NCBI GenBank assembly: GCA_018266105.1
Contig: JAFEBA010000057.1
Span: 39,350 to 103,349, forward strand
Length of the DNA: 64,000 bases
Reading direction: 5' to 3'
Origin: a bacterium
Lineage (GTDB): Bacteria > Vulcanimicrobiota > Xenobia > Xenobiales > JADMJV01
The translations under genes and the position numbers were made by a program. Below the pieces are notes generated by a model. That model was not told where the DNA came from and did no database searches. It saw nothing but the letters and a program-made list of their open reading frames with translations. This document shows positions 30,943 to 38,684 of the stretch, one piece after another (positions within the stretch are counted from its first letter, which is position 1; every line of letters begins with the position of its first letter).

Positions 30943-33900
30943 ATGACTTCCCAAACAGATGTGCCTATCGCCATTATCGGCATGGGCTGCCGCTACCCCG
31001 ACTCCCCCAATCCAGGAGAATTCTGGCGCAACCAATGCCTGGGGCACCAGAGCTTTGGGCCCGTCGATCCTCGACGCTGGGACCACAGCCGATTCTTTGC
31101 GTCCGGTCGTGACCCTGACGGCACTCCCTGCGACCGCGTTGCCCACCTGCGCAACGTCGAATATTTTGCCGCCGCCCACTTCCATATCGCCCCGCGCCGG
31201 GCTGAAGTTATGGACCCGCAGCATCGCTTGCTGTTGGAGGTCACCTGGGAAGCGCTTCAGGACGCCGGATTGCGTCCTGATAGTTACGACCGTGGCCGCA
31301 GCGCCGCCTATGTAGGCTGCAGTCTGGCCGAGTATCTTTCGCTTTCCACCAGTCGCCTGCGCGAGCGCCAGATGATCGCCGGTCAGTTTGGCACCCCCCA
31401 CGACACCAGTCCGCGCACTCAGCGCCTGGCCAGCATTCGGAGTTACACCCTGCCTGGCAACATGATGAGCATGAATGCCAGCCTGATCGCTCAGTCTTTC
31501 GACTGGGGCGGACCCAGTCTCTCTCTGGACGGCGCCTGCGCCAGCTCCTTGCTCTCGGTTCACGAGGCCTGTCAATACTTAAAACGGCAGAATCCAGACG
31601 GGCCGGCCCCAATCGCCCTGGCCGCTGGCGTCTATCTGAATTTCGTGCCCGACAATTTGGTGGCTTTTTCGCGCATCGGCGCGCTGGCTTACCGCCCGAG
31701 CTCGGCTTTTGATGTCAGCGCCAACGGCTTCACGCTGGGCGAAGGCATCGGCGCAGTCCTGCTCAAGCGCCTGGATCAGGCCGAGCGAGATGGAGACCGG
31801 ATCTATGCGGTGATCCGCGGCACCCATTGCAACAGTGACGGCAACGCTCCCAGTCCCATGACGCCCCAACTCAACGGCCAGGTGCGGCTGCTTCAGGAGG
31901 GCCTGGCTCTCAGCGGCGTGCGTGCCGAAAACCTGGGCTATCTGGAGTGCCACGGCACGGCGACACCGGTGGGCGATCAGGTCGAACTGCAGGCCTGGCG
32001 CGATGTTCTGGGCGACAGCGATACGCTGCCCTGTATCGGCTCGGTCAAGTCCAACCTCGGACATACCATTTCGGCGGCCGGCGTGGCCGGCCTCATGCGC
32101 GCCACCATGGCCGTCTATCAAGCCACCATTCCGCCCCATGCGGGCTGGAAAGAATGGCATCCCAATCTTCTGGACTTTGCTCAGCGTTTCCAGGTCCCGC
32201 AGCAAGCTCAGTCTTGGGACGAAGAGGTCCGTTGCGCCAGCGTCAGTTCCTTTGCCTTCGGCGGCATCAACTGCCTGGCCGTGTTGGAAAGCGTGCCCCA
32301 GCCGAAAGCTCCGCCGCCCCGGAAATTGCCCATTGTGCTCTCGGCTCCCAATGCCGAGTTGCTGGACGCCTTTTGCCGTCAGTTGCAAGATGCTCCTCAG
32401 CAGTCGATCAACTGGATCGCTTACACCCTCTCGGTGCTGCGTCCCCAAGAGAACGAGAGCCGGCTGCTCTGGGCGGCGACTTACGAAGAATACATCGACG
32501 GATTGCGCAACTGGCGCGAGCTCCCCTCGGATGTGCCCAAAGACCTGAGCGATCACTTCCTCAGCGACGATCAGCGCGTGGCCGACCTGCCTCCCACGCC
32601 GCTGCACCGCAAACCCTATTGGGTGGTGGGCAAGGAAGCTCAAGAGCAGCATAGTCATCACGAACGTGAAGTTCGTGAATGGCTGGCTCGCAATTGTGGT
32701 TGCTCACCCAATGATTTCAAGCCGGAGCAGCATCTGATCGACGACCTGGGCCTGGATTCCATGGCTCTGCGCGATCTGATTACTTTGTTGCCTCCCATTG
32801 AGATTCCGATGAACACATGGGCTCAGTGGACGGTGGGTGAGCTGCTGGCTCAATGCCGCCTGCCGGAGCAACTTTACAGCGGTGGCAAGCTCAGCCCGGC
32901 CAGCCATCCCTTCCTGCTCGATCACGCGCTGGACAAAACCATGCTGCTGCCCCTGGCCAGCGGTCTGGATTTCCTGGCCTGGAGCCAGAATTTGCAGGCT
33001 CCCTGGAGCCTCTACAATGTGCAGGTCCATCGCGGTCTGATGTTCCGCGAGCAGGCCGAGATCGTGCTGGAACGGGATGATCGCGAACTGCGTTTGATGG
33101 AAACCCGCCCTGGCGGGCGTAAGATTCTCGGCCTTTCGGCTCAGGTTGGCGACCTGGGACAGCCTCCCACCCCCATCGACATGGATGCTCAGTGGAATCT
33201 GCAAGGAGAACTGCAGCGTTTTTACAGTGATCTGGCCTTCCACGGCACCCGCCTGCAGGGCATCAGTTCACTGCTCAAGGCTGGAGATGCCGGCCTGATC
33301 GGAATGGTCCGCACCTCCATTCCGCGTGACTGGGTGCCGGGCGATCCTCGCAGCCGCTGGCATCTGGACCCGCTGGTCATCGATTCTTGTTTGCAGCTTT
33401 GCCTGTATTGGGTGCAGCGTCAGCACAACCGACCGGTGCTGCCTTCGGGCATCGGTGAGATCACGCTGCAGACCCAGCTGACTCCCGGCCTGGTGGAAGC
33501 CCGCGTGCGCGCCCTGGACCTCAAGGAAGAGGGCCCGGCGGCCGATGTCATGCTCTACCAGAATGGCCGTCTGGTCGGCTGGATCCGTGAAGTTCAGTCG
33601 CGCTGGGTGCAGTCCTTGCCGCAACGAAGCTTTGCCGCCATCCCTTCGGAATGGACCAAGGTCGAGCAGATGCCGGAAGTGGTGGCCATGCAGGAGCGGC
33701 TGCAGATGATGGGCCGCGAGAATCCTTACTTCAAGGTCCTGCCCCGCCAAGACATCAGCTTCTGCCACTACAACTACGTGGGCCTGGCCCGTCATCCCAA
33801 AGTTCTGGAAGCGGCCGCTCAGGCCGTGGCCAAGTACGGTTGCTCGGCTCAGGCCTCGCGACTGGTGGGAGGCGAGGTCGACCTGCATCGCCTCTTTGAA

Positions 33901-34818
33901 CGGGATATGGCTGCTTTCCTGGGCCACGAAGATGCGCTGGTGATGGTGGGCGGTCACGCCACCAACACCACCCTTCTCAGCCACTGGATGCAGGCGCCCG
34001 ACCTCATTTTGCATGACTCCCTCAGCCACAACTCGATTTTGGAAGGGGCCTCGGCCAGCGCTGCGCGCCGTCTCTCTTTCCCGCACAACGACATGGTGGC
34101 TTTGGAGAAGATTCTGCGTAAGATCCGCACTCGTTTCCGCCGCGTGTTACTGGTGGTCGAGGGCATTTACAGCATGGATGGCGACGTGGCTCCTTTGCCG
34201 GAGCTGATTCGTCTGAAGCAGACTTATGGCTGCCTGTTGATGATCGATGAGGCTCATTCACTGGGCGTGTTGGGCAAGACCGGTCGGGGAATTTGCGAAC
34301 ACTTCGGTGTGGATGCCACCCAGGTCGACTTGTTGATGGGGACCCTTTCCAAGACCCTGGGCAGCTGCGGTGGTTATCTGGCCGGCAGCCAGGCTTTGAT
34401 CGACTATATGCGTTACACCCTGCCCGGGTTTGTCTACAGCGTCGGGTTGTCGCCGCCACTGGCGGCCTCGGCTCGGGCCGCTCTGAATCTGCTGACGCAA
34501 GAACCACAGCGTGTGGAGAAACTTCGTCAGCTGTCCAAGCATTTTTGGGAAGGCTGCAAGCGCCAGGGTCTGCCTCTTGGTACCAGTGAAAGGACGCCTG
34601 TGGTTCCTATTATTCTGGCTGACAGCGCGGCCTGTACCAAGGTCTGTGCCGGTCTGGCCGAACGGGGCATTCAGGTCAAGCCCATCGTCTACCCGGCCGT
34701 GGAGGAGAGCGCCGCCCGCATTCGCTTCTTCTTGAATTCCGAGCATACCATCCAGCAGCTGGATCAGGTGCTGCAAGCCCTGCAAGAGTTGATGGGAGTC
34801 GTCGTTCCCGTTACATAG
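30943..34818 (+). CDS. KS-ACP-DH-oxoamine synthase megasynthase
   Basis: The 1291-residue protein reads in order: ketosynthase (1-450) with Cys199 in LDGACASS, His337 in ECHGTATPVGD and His374 in KSNLGHTIS; a linker; an ACP (about 575-640) with Ser606 in DDLGLDSMALR; a PKS-type dehydratase (about 650-890) with His661 (HALDKTMLLP, fitting H-x8-P) and Asp814 in DSCLQ; and a PLP-dependent alpha-oxoamine synthase (about 915-1291) with IDEAHSLGVLG and Lys1137 in GTLSKTLG. No acyltransferase or ketoreductase is seen, so malonyl loading must come in trans. The last domain is serine-palmitoyltransferase-like and would release the chain by condensation with an amino acid. Product unknown. Confidence 0.88.
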   Translation: MTSQTDVPIAIIGMGCRYPDSPNPGEFWRNQCLGHQSFGPVDPRRWDHSRFFASGRDPDGTPCDRVAHLRNVEYFAAAHFHIAPRRAEVMDPQHRLLLEVTWEALQDAGLRPDSYDRGRSAAYVGCSLAEYLSLSTSRLRERQMIAGQFGTPHDTSPRTQRLASIRSYTLPGNMMSMNASLIAQSFDWGGPSLSLDGACASSLLSVHEACQYLKRQNPDGPAPIALAAGVYLNFVPDNLVAFSRIGALAYRPSSAFDVSANGFTLGEGIGAVLLKRLDQAERDGDRIYAVIRGTHCNSDGNAPSPMTPQLNGQVRLLQEGLALSGVRAENLGYLECHGTATPVGDQVELQAWRDVLGDSDTLPCIGSVKSNLGHTISAAGVAGLMRATMAVYQATIPPHAGWKEWHPNLLDFAQRFQVPQQAQSWDEEVRCASVSSFAFGGINCLAVLESVPQPKAPPPRKLPIVLSAPNAELLDAFCRQLQDAPQQSINWIAYTLSVLRPQENESRLLWAATYEEYIDGLRNWRELPSDVPKDLSDHFLSDDQRVADLPPTPLHRKPYWVVGKEAQEQHSHHEREVREWLARNCGCSPNDFKPEQHLIDDLGLDSMALRDLITLLPPIEIPMNTWAQWTVGELLAQCRLPEQLYSGGKLSPASHPFLLDHALDKTMLLPLASGLDFLAWSQNLQAPWSLYNVQVHRGLMFREQAEIVLERDDRELRLMETRPGGRKILGLSAQVGDLGQPPTPIDMDAQWNLQGELQRFYSDLAFHGTRLQGISSLLKAGDAGLIGMVRTSIPRDWVPGDPRSRWHLDPLVIDSCLQLCLYWVQRQHNRPVLPSGIGEITLQTQLTPGLVEARVRALDLKEEGPAADVMLYQNGRLVGWIREVQSRWVQSLPQRSFAAIPSEWTKVEQMPEVVAMQERLQMMGRENPYFKVLPRQDISFCHYNYVGLARHPKVLEAAAQAVAKYGCSAQASRLVGGEVDLHRLFERDMAAFLGHEDALVMVGGHATNTTLLSHWMQAPDLILHDSLSHNSILEGASASAARRLSFPHNDMVALEKILRKIRTRFRRVLLVVEGIYSMDGDVAPLPELIRLKQTYGCLLMIDEAHSLGVLGKTGRGICEHFGVDATQVDLLMGTLSKTLGSCGGYLAGSQALIDYMRYTLPGFVYSVGLSPPLAASARAALNLLTQEPQRVEKLRQLSKHFWEGCKRQGLPLGTSERTPVVPIILADSAACTKVCAGLAERGIQVKPIVYPAVEESAARIRFFLNSEHTIQQLDQVLQALQELMGVVVPVT

Positions 34819-34886
34819 CGGCAACACCCATGACCTGGGCCCTACCATAGATTGGACTCGTACCAATCTCCCGGGAGGGCTCCATC

Positions 34887-35693
34887 GTGCAGATCTCGTC
34901 CAATACCGCCAGCAAACTGCCCGGCTTCAAACGCCTGGATTGGCGGCCGCTTCAAGATCAGGCGGTGGACAGGCTGGAATTGAGCAGCCCGCCCGCTCCG
35001 GAGTTCAAGTTGCGCGGGATGATCGCGCCAGGAGATGTTCGTCATCAGCTGCGGGACGAAGCGGCCGAGCTCATCTCTCCGATTAAAGTCGAGATCCCGG
35101 GTGGTAAGTTCGTTCCCCAGTATGCTCCCACCGTGGTGGGCGCCCGGCAGGTCTTTGACCCGGCCGGAGACTGCAATGGCAACTTCATGAGCTCCAAGTT
35201 CCAGGTCAATAACAACTGCTACAACTATGCCTGCGACGTGGCCACCAACTCCTTCGCCCAGCCCGGCCGTAAGCACGGCCTGCTGCTGGGTGAAGATTGG
35301 AAGCCTGAAGATGTGGCCACCGGAGCCAAGGCTGACGGACTGATCGAGATTTCGCGCCAGCCCTTAAGCAATGAACAACTGCAAGAAAAGGCCAGGGAGC
35401 TGCCGCCCGGCCATTTTGTGGCGCTTTTAATGTCCGCCCCGGATGCCAATGCCAAATGGCCTGGCGACTATCACTGGGTGCGTCAGGACGAGAACGGCAC
35501 CTGGTCCCAGAAAGATGGCACGGACCAGGTGACCAATTTTGACTATGCTGGCCACCCCATTCTGGACCCGGCCGCAGCCAATTGGACCGTGAACGAAGGG
35601 CCGATGAGTTCTAAAGATAACCGCGACGTGGTAATCAACTACAAGTTCTTCTCGATCATGTATGTGCCGGACGGGAAGATCGATATTATTTAG
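34887..35693 (+). CDS. Uncharacterised protein with candidate Cys-His active site
   Basis: The 268-residue protein has a conserved-looking NNCYNYACD (Cys111) and, about 85 residues later, DYHWVRQDENGTWSQKDG (His196), followed by VTNFDYAGHPILDP. A Cys in an N-terminal helix and a His plus acidic residue in a beta strand is the plan of papain-like or NlpC-like enzymes. There is no signal peptide. GTG at 34887 follows GGGAGGG at the right distance. The N-terminal 75 residues are Pro-rich and variable-looking. I recognise the motif pair as recurring in bacteria but can give no function. Confidence 0.6.
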   Translation: MQISSNTASKLPGFKRLDWRPLQDQAVDRLELSSPPAPEFKLRGMIAPGDVRHQLRDEAAELISPIKVEIPGGKFVPQYAPTVVGARQVFDPAGDCNGNFMSSKFQVNNNCYNYACDVATNSFAQPGRKHGLLLGEDWKPEDVATGAKADGLIEISRQPLSNEQLQEKARELPPGHFVALLMSAPDANAKWPGDYHWVRQDENGTWSQKDGTDQVTNFDYAGHPILDPAAANWTVNEGPMSSKDNRDVVINYKFFSIMYVPDGKIDII

Positions 35694-36241
35694 CGGTCGA
35701 TTTCGTAGCGACAGAGTTCGTAAAGAATGGCTGAGGAAAAGTCGAAGGCAAAAAGCACCAGCACCTGATCGCCAACGTTGCGGGGGGTCGCGCAGGGGCT
35801 TTCGTGGTCCTCGGCTTTTCCATCTCGCTGAATAATGTAGGTGACGTAGTGTTTCTTGCCCTGGCTGCGCGTGCGCACCACTTCGGCGTTCATGGCCCGG
35901 CCGCCCACTAACAGCTTCTTTTCGTGCTGTCCGCGCCAGACGATGATATCGCCCAATTTATTGAGTGCGAACATGACGGCACCCGCCACCGCGATGTGGA
36001 CCAGGCAGCCAATCGGGGTGGTGGGCGTGAGCCCCAAGGCTGCATCCCATGGAGGCACCGGTAGCGTCTCCAGGCTGTGGCCTTTGGTGCAGAGCACGAA
36101 CATGACCCAGAGCGGCCGCAGAACATCATACAGGGTGCAAAGCATCAGGCCGTAAATCAGCCAGCCCACGAACACCGGGGCTGTAAACCGCCCCCTGCGA
36201 AGTCGGACCGGGCGGGGGATGGGAACCAGGGTGGGCAGCAT
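35690..36241 (-). CDS. Membrane protein with DUF3592-like C-terminal domain
   Basis: The 183-residue protein has two hydrophobic segments (FVGWLIYGLMLCTLYDVL and CLVHIAVAGAVMFALNKLG), then a cytosolic or periplasmic beta domain: AEVVRTRSQGKKHYVTYII and VGDQVLVLFAFDFSSAILYEL. The pattern of V-R-T-R-S-x-G plus a strand with V-G-D-x-V resembles DUF3592 proteins of unknown function. The stop overlaps the previous gene by 4 bp. No clear ribosome site precedes the ATG. Confidence 0.52.
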   Translation of the reverse strand: MLPTLVPIPRPVRLRRGRFTAPVFVGWLIYGLMLCTLYDVLRPLWVMFVLCTKGHSLETLPVPPWDAALGLTPTTPIGCLVHIAVAGAVMFALNKLGDIIVWRGQHEKKLLVGGRAMNAEVVRTRSQGKKHYVTYIIQRDGKAEDHESPCATPRNVGDQVLVLFAFDFSSAILYELCRYEIDR

Positions 36242-36289
36242 GCAGAAGGAGTGTTCTCTCCACAGGGCAGCACCCCTCTTGAATGTCGT

Positions 36290-37471
36290 TTAGTCGGCCC
36301 TTGGGTCGGCCACTTCCAGCCGGGGCAAACTCATTGCCAACAGGCTGGCCGCCAATCCCAGGGCGCAAATTCCGCCCCAGAGCGCCACCCCTCCCCAGTG
36401 ATCCAGAGTCCAGCCCACGCAGGGCGGGGCCAGAATAAAGGCTGCGCTGCCCACTCCCACAAACCAGGCATTGGCCCGCCCCAGCAGGCGCCCACCCATT
36501 AAGCGGTTGAGGTAGGTGGAATTGGCTGAGGACTGGAGCATCTCGCCCAGGCTGAAAAGGGCCACCCCGGCCGCCACCACTTCCGGACGGGGAGCCAGTG
36601 CGAACAGGCCAAAGCCCAGGGCCTCGCAGAGGTAGCCCAGAGCGATGGCGTGCGGCAGAGACCAGCCCCCGGTGCGCTGTGTCACCCAGGCCTCCAGGAT
36701 CAAAATCATGGCCGTGTTGAGAGTGAACATCCAGCCCGAAAAGGTTTCTTTCCAGCCCAGACTGTCCACAAGATACAGGGGCATGGCCGCAAAGAGCTGG
36801 ACGAAGACCAGCATCCCCAAAAAGTGGCCCAGCAAGTAACGATAAAAGAGTCGGCCGGGTGGCCGTTGCGCACCTTGTTGGTGGGCTCCGGTCGGGCTGC
36901 TCAGGCCCGTAACCAGCAGCAGCAGACCGGCCAGCAGACTGGTCAGGCCGTCCACGTAAAACAACCACTTGTAGGCCACCAGGGCCAGAAAACCACCCAG
37001 GGCCGGACCGATGCTCATGCCCAGGTTGACGGCCAGTCGATTGAGCGTAAATCCCTGGCGCATCAGCTCCGGTGGTAGCAGTCTGCCAGCCGCGGTATAG
37101 CCCGCCGGTCGCCCCAATTCGGCCAGCAAGCCCAGCCCGAAACAACCCGCGGCCCAGGCCGGTCGACCCTGGAGATGAGGAAAAAGCAGCATGGCCAGCC
37201 CGGAGCTGAGCAAGGAGAAAACCAGCACCCGACAGGCATCCCAGCGTTCGCAGAGCCAGGCCGAGGTGGGGGCCGAGGCCAGGCTTCCCCAGCTATAGCA
37301 GGCCACCAGCCAGCCGGCCGTCTCCAGGGGTTGGTGGTGCTGGCGTACGAAATAGAGGGCCAGAAAAGCCACCACCATCGTGCCGCAGCGATTGATAAAG
37401 TTTGCGCCAGCCAGCAGCCACATTGGGCGTGGCAGTTGTCCCAGCTCGCGCCAGGCCGAAAGAAGACTCAA
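36290..37471 (-). CDS. Major facilitator superfamily transporter
   Basis: The 393-residue protein has twelve hydrophobic segments with the usual basic loop after helix 2 (WLCERWDACRV) and motifs NFINRCGTMVVAFLALYF in helix 1 and GMSIGPALGGFLA in helix 5, as in drug-efflux MFS proteins. The start is TTG at 37471 with AAGGCGG upstream. Substrate is unknown. The gene diverges from the phosphorylase-like gene. Confidence 0.85.
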   Translation of the reverse strand: MSLLSAWRELGQLPRPMWLLAGANFINRCGTMVVAFLALYFVRQHHQPLETAGWLVACYSWGSLASAPTSAWLCERWDACRVLVFSLLSSGLAMLLFPHLQGRPAWAAGCFGLGLLAELGRPAGYTAAGRLLPPELMRQGFTLNRLAVNLGMSIGPALGGFLALVAYKWLFYVDGLTSLLAGLLLLVTGLSSPTGAHQQGAQRPPGRLFYRYLLGHFLGMLVFVQLFAAMPLYLVDSLGWKETFSGWMFTLNTAMILILEAWVTQRTGGWSLPHAIALGYLCEALGFGLFALAPRPEVVAAGVALFSLGEMLQSSANSTYLNRLMGGRLLGRANAWFVGVGSAAFILAPPCVGWTLDHWGGVALWGGICALGLAASLLAMSLPRLEVADPRAD

Positions 37472-37508
37472 GCCGCCTTTGTTTCAGCCCTTTTTTGGCA
37501 TGGCCTGC

Positions 37509-37514
37509 TAGCCT
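37509..37514 (+). promoter_or_regulatory. Candidate -10 box, leaderless promoter
   Basis: TAGCCT lies seven bases before the ATG at 37522 and no ribosome site precedes that ATG. The box helps choose 37522 over the ATG at 37516. Confidence 0.35.
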
Positions 37515-37521
37515 GATGCTG

Positions 37522-38682
37522 ATGAAATTGGAACCCGTCTGGGGATTTCGCCCGAATGTAGCCAGAATGGATTTGGGTGGAGCTCACACTCTGCGCAATC
37601 TGCCTGACTATGTGCAGGACAACTTGGGCGCAGATACGGTGGAGTGGTTGCACCAGGGCAAGCCGGCCGTGATTGCCGTCGGCGAGGGTAAGCAACAACT
37701 GGACCAGCTCCAGCAACAAGGTTGGAAGCTCGGTGAACCGGTTTCCAAAGCGGTGGGTTTTCATCAGGTTCGGCAGGCCATCACCCCCGAGGGCAAACCC
37801 GTTATGCTGGTGTGGAGGGTGAACGGCCAGGACCGCACCGATCATCTGCAGAGTTTGTTGCGGTTGGCTGGAGCCGCCTCAGAGCAGGTGGGAACCGTTG
37901 GCTCAAACCGTAGCTATAAGGCTGAGTATTTGGAGAAATTTCGGTCTTTGGGCAAGCCCCCAGATCTGGTCGTCTACGGCATGGCCAAAACGGCTGCGGC
38001 TTCCGTGCTGGCTGCTCATCCCATTCGCAATTTCAAGCCACTGCTCGACTTGATGCGACGCCGGGGCGCCCCGGAGGTCTCCAGCAGCACCTCCTCCAGC
38101 GATATGGCTGGCCTTCGCATGGAAGTAATGACCTTGAAAGACGGCAAGAAGGTCTGGTTTTTCCCGCCCCTCTATGGCGATCTTTCTAAGGATCTTTTGG
38201 ACGCGTTGCTGGAGTTTGGGGTTAGAAAGTTCAATTTCGTCGGCACCGCGGGCGGTGTGGATCCTCAGCTGAGAGTAGGGGAAGTTCTCTCACCTACCTA
38301 TCGCCTGGGCGAGGACGGTCAGCGTGAGAAACTGGACTGGTTGATTCCGGCCGCTCCGCGCGGAGGCACTTACCAGCGGGTGATCACGCCCAATCTGGAG
38401 ACCGAAAAGTGGGCCCGTCAGGCTGATGCTCAAGATGTCGACCTGGTGGAAGTTGAGCTGGGCCACTGGCTGGACGCGACCAGGCCGCGCAAAGATGTGG
38501 AGTTGCGCGTGCAAACGGTTCTTTCTGATGTCGTCCAGGGGCCGAATCATCAGGACATGACCGAGTGGGGAAGTTGGGATACCCTCAAGGTGCACGGACC
38601 GGTGCGTCAGGCGATCCGTCAGGCTCTGGGCGACTCCGACCTGCGTCTGCAAGACTACTATTCCACTTCGATGATTCCATAG
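37522..38682 (+). CDS. Phosphorylase-like protein coupled to a radical SAM enzyme
   Basis: The 386-residue protein has an N-terminal domain of about 190 residues with no recognisable motif, then a segment GVRKFNFVGTAGGVDPQLRVGEVLSPT that resembles the phosphate-binding/strand region of nucleoside phosphorylases (v-G-t-a-G-x-l-x-x-x-x-x-x-G-d/e-v). WFFPPLYGDLSKDLLDALL precedes it. The remaining family residues are not clear, so the assignment is tentative. The radical SAM gene starts two bases after its stop, so the two are likely translated together and may act on one substrate. Confidence 0.5.
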   Translation: MKLEPVWGFRPNVARMDLGGAHTLRNLPDYVQDNLGADTVEWLHQGKPAVIAVGEGKQQLDQLQQQGWKLGEPVSKAVGFHQVRQAITPEGKPVMLVWRVNGQDRTDHLQSLLRLAGAASEQVGTVGSNRSYKAEYLEKFRSLGKPPDLVVYGMAKTAAASVLAAHPIRNFKPLLDLMRRRGAPEVSSSTSSSDMAGLRMEVMTLKDGKKVWFFPPLYGDLSKDLLDALLEFGVRKFNFVGTAGGVDPQLRVGEVLSPTYRLGEDGQREKLDWLIPAAPRGGTYQRVITPNLETEKWARQADAQDVDLVEVELGHWLDATRPRKDVELRVQTVLSDVVQGPNHQDMTEWGSWDTLKVHGPVRQAIRQALGDSDLRLQDYYSTSMIP

Positions 38683-38684
38683 CC

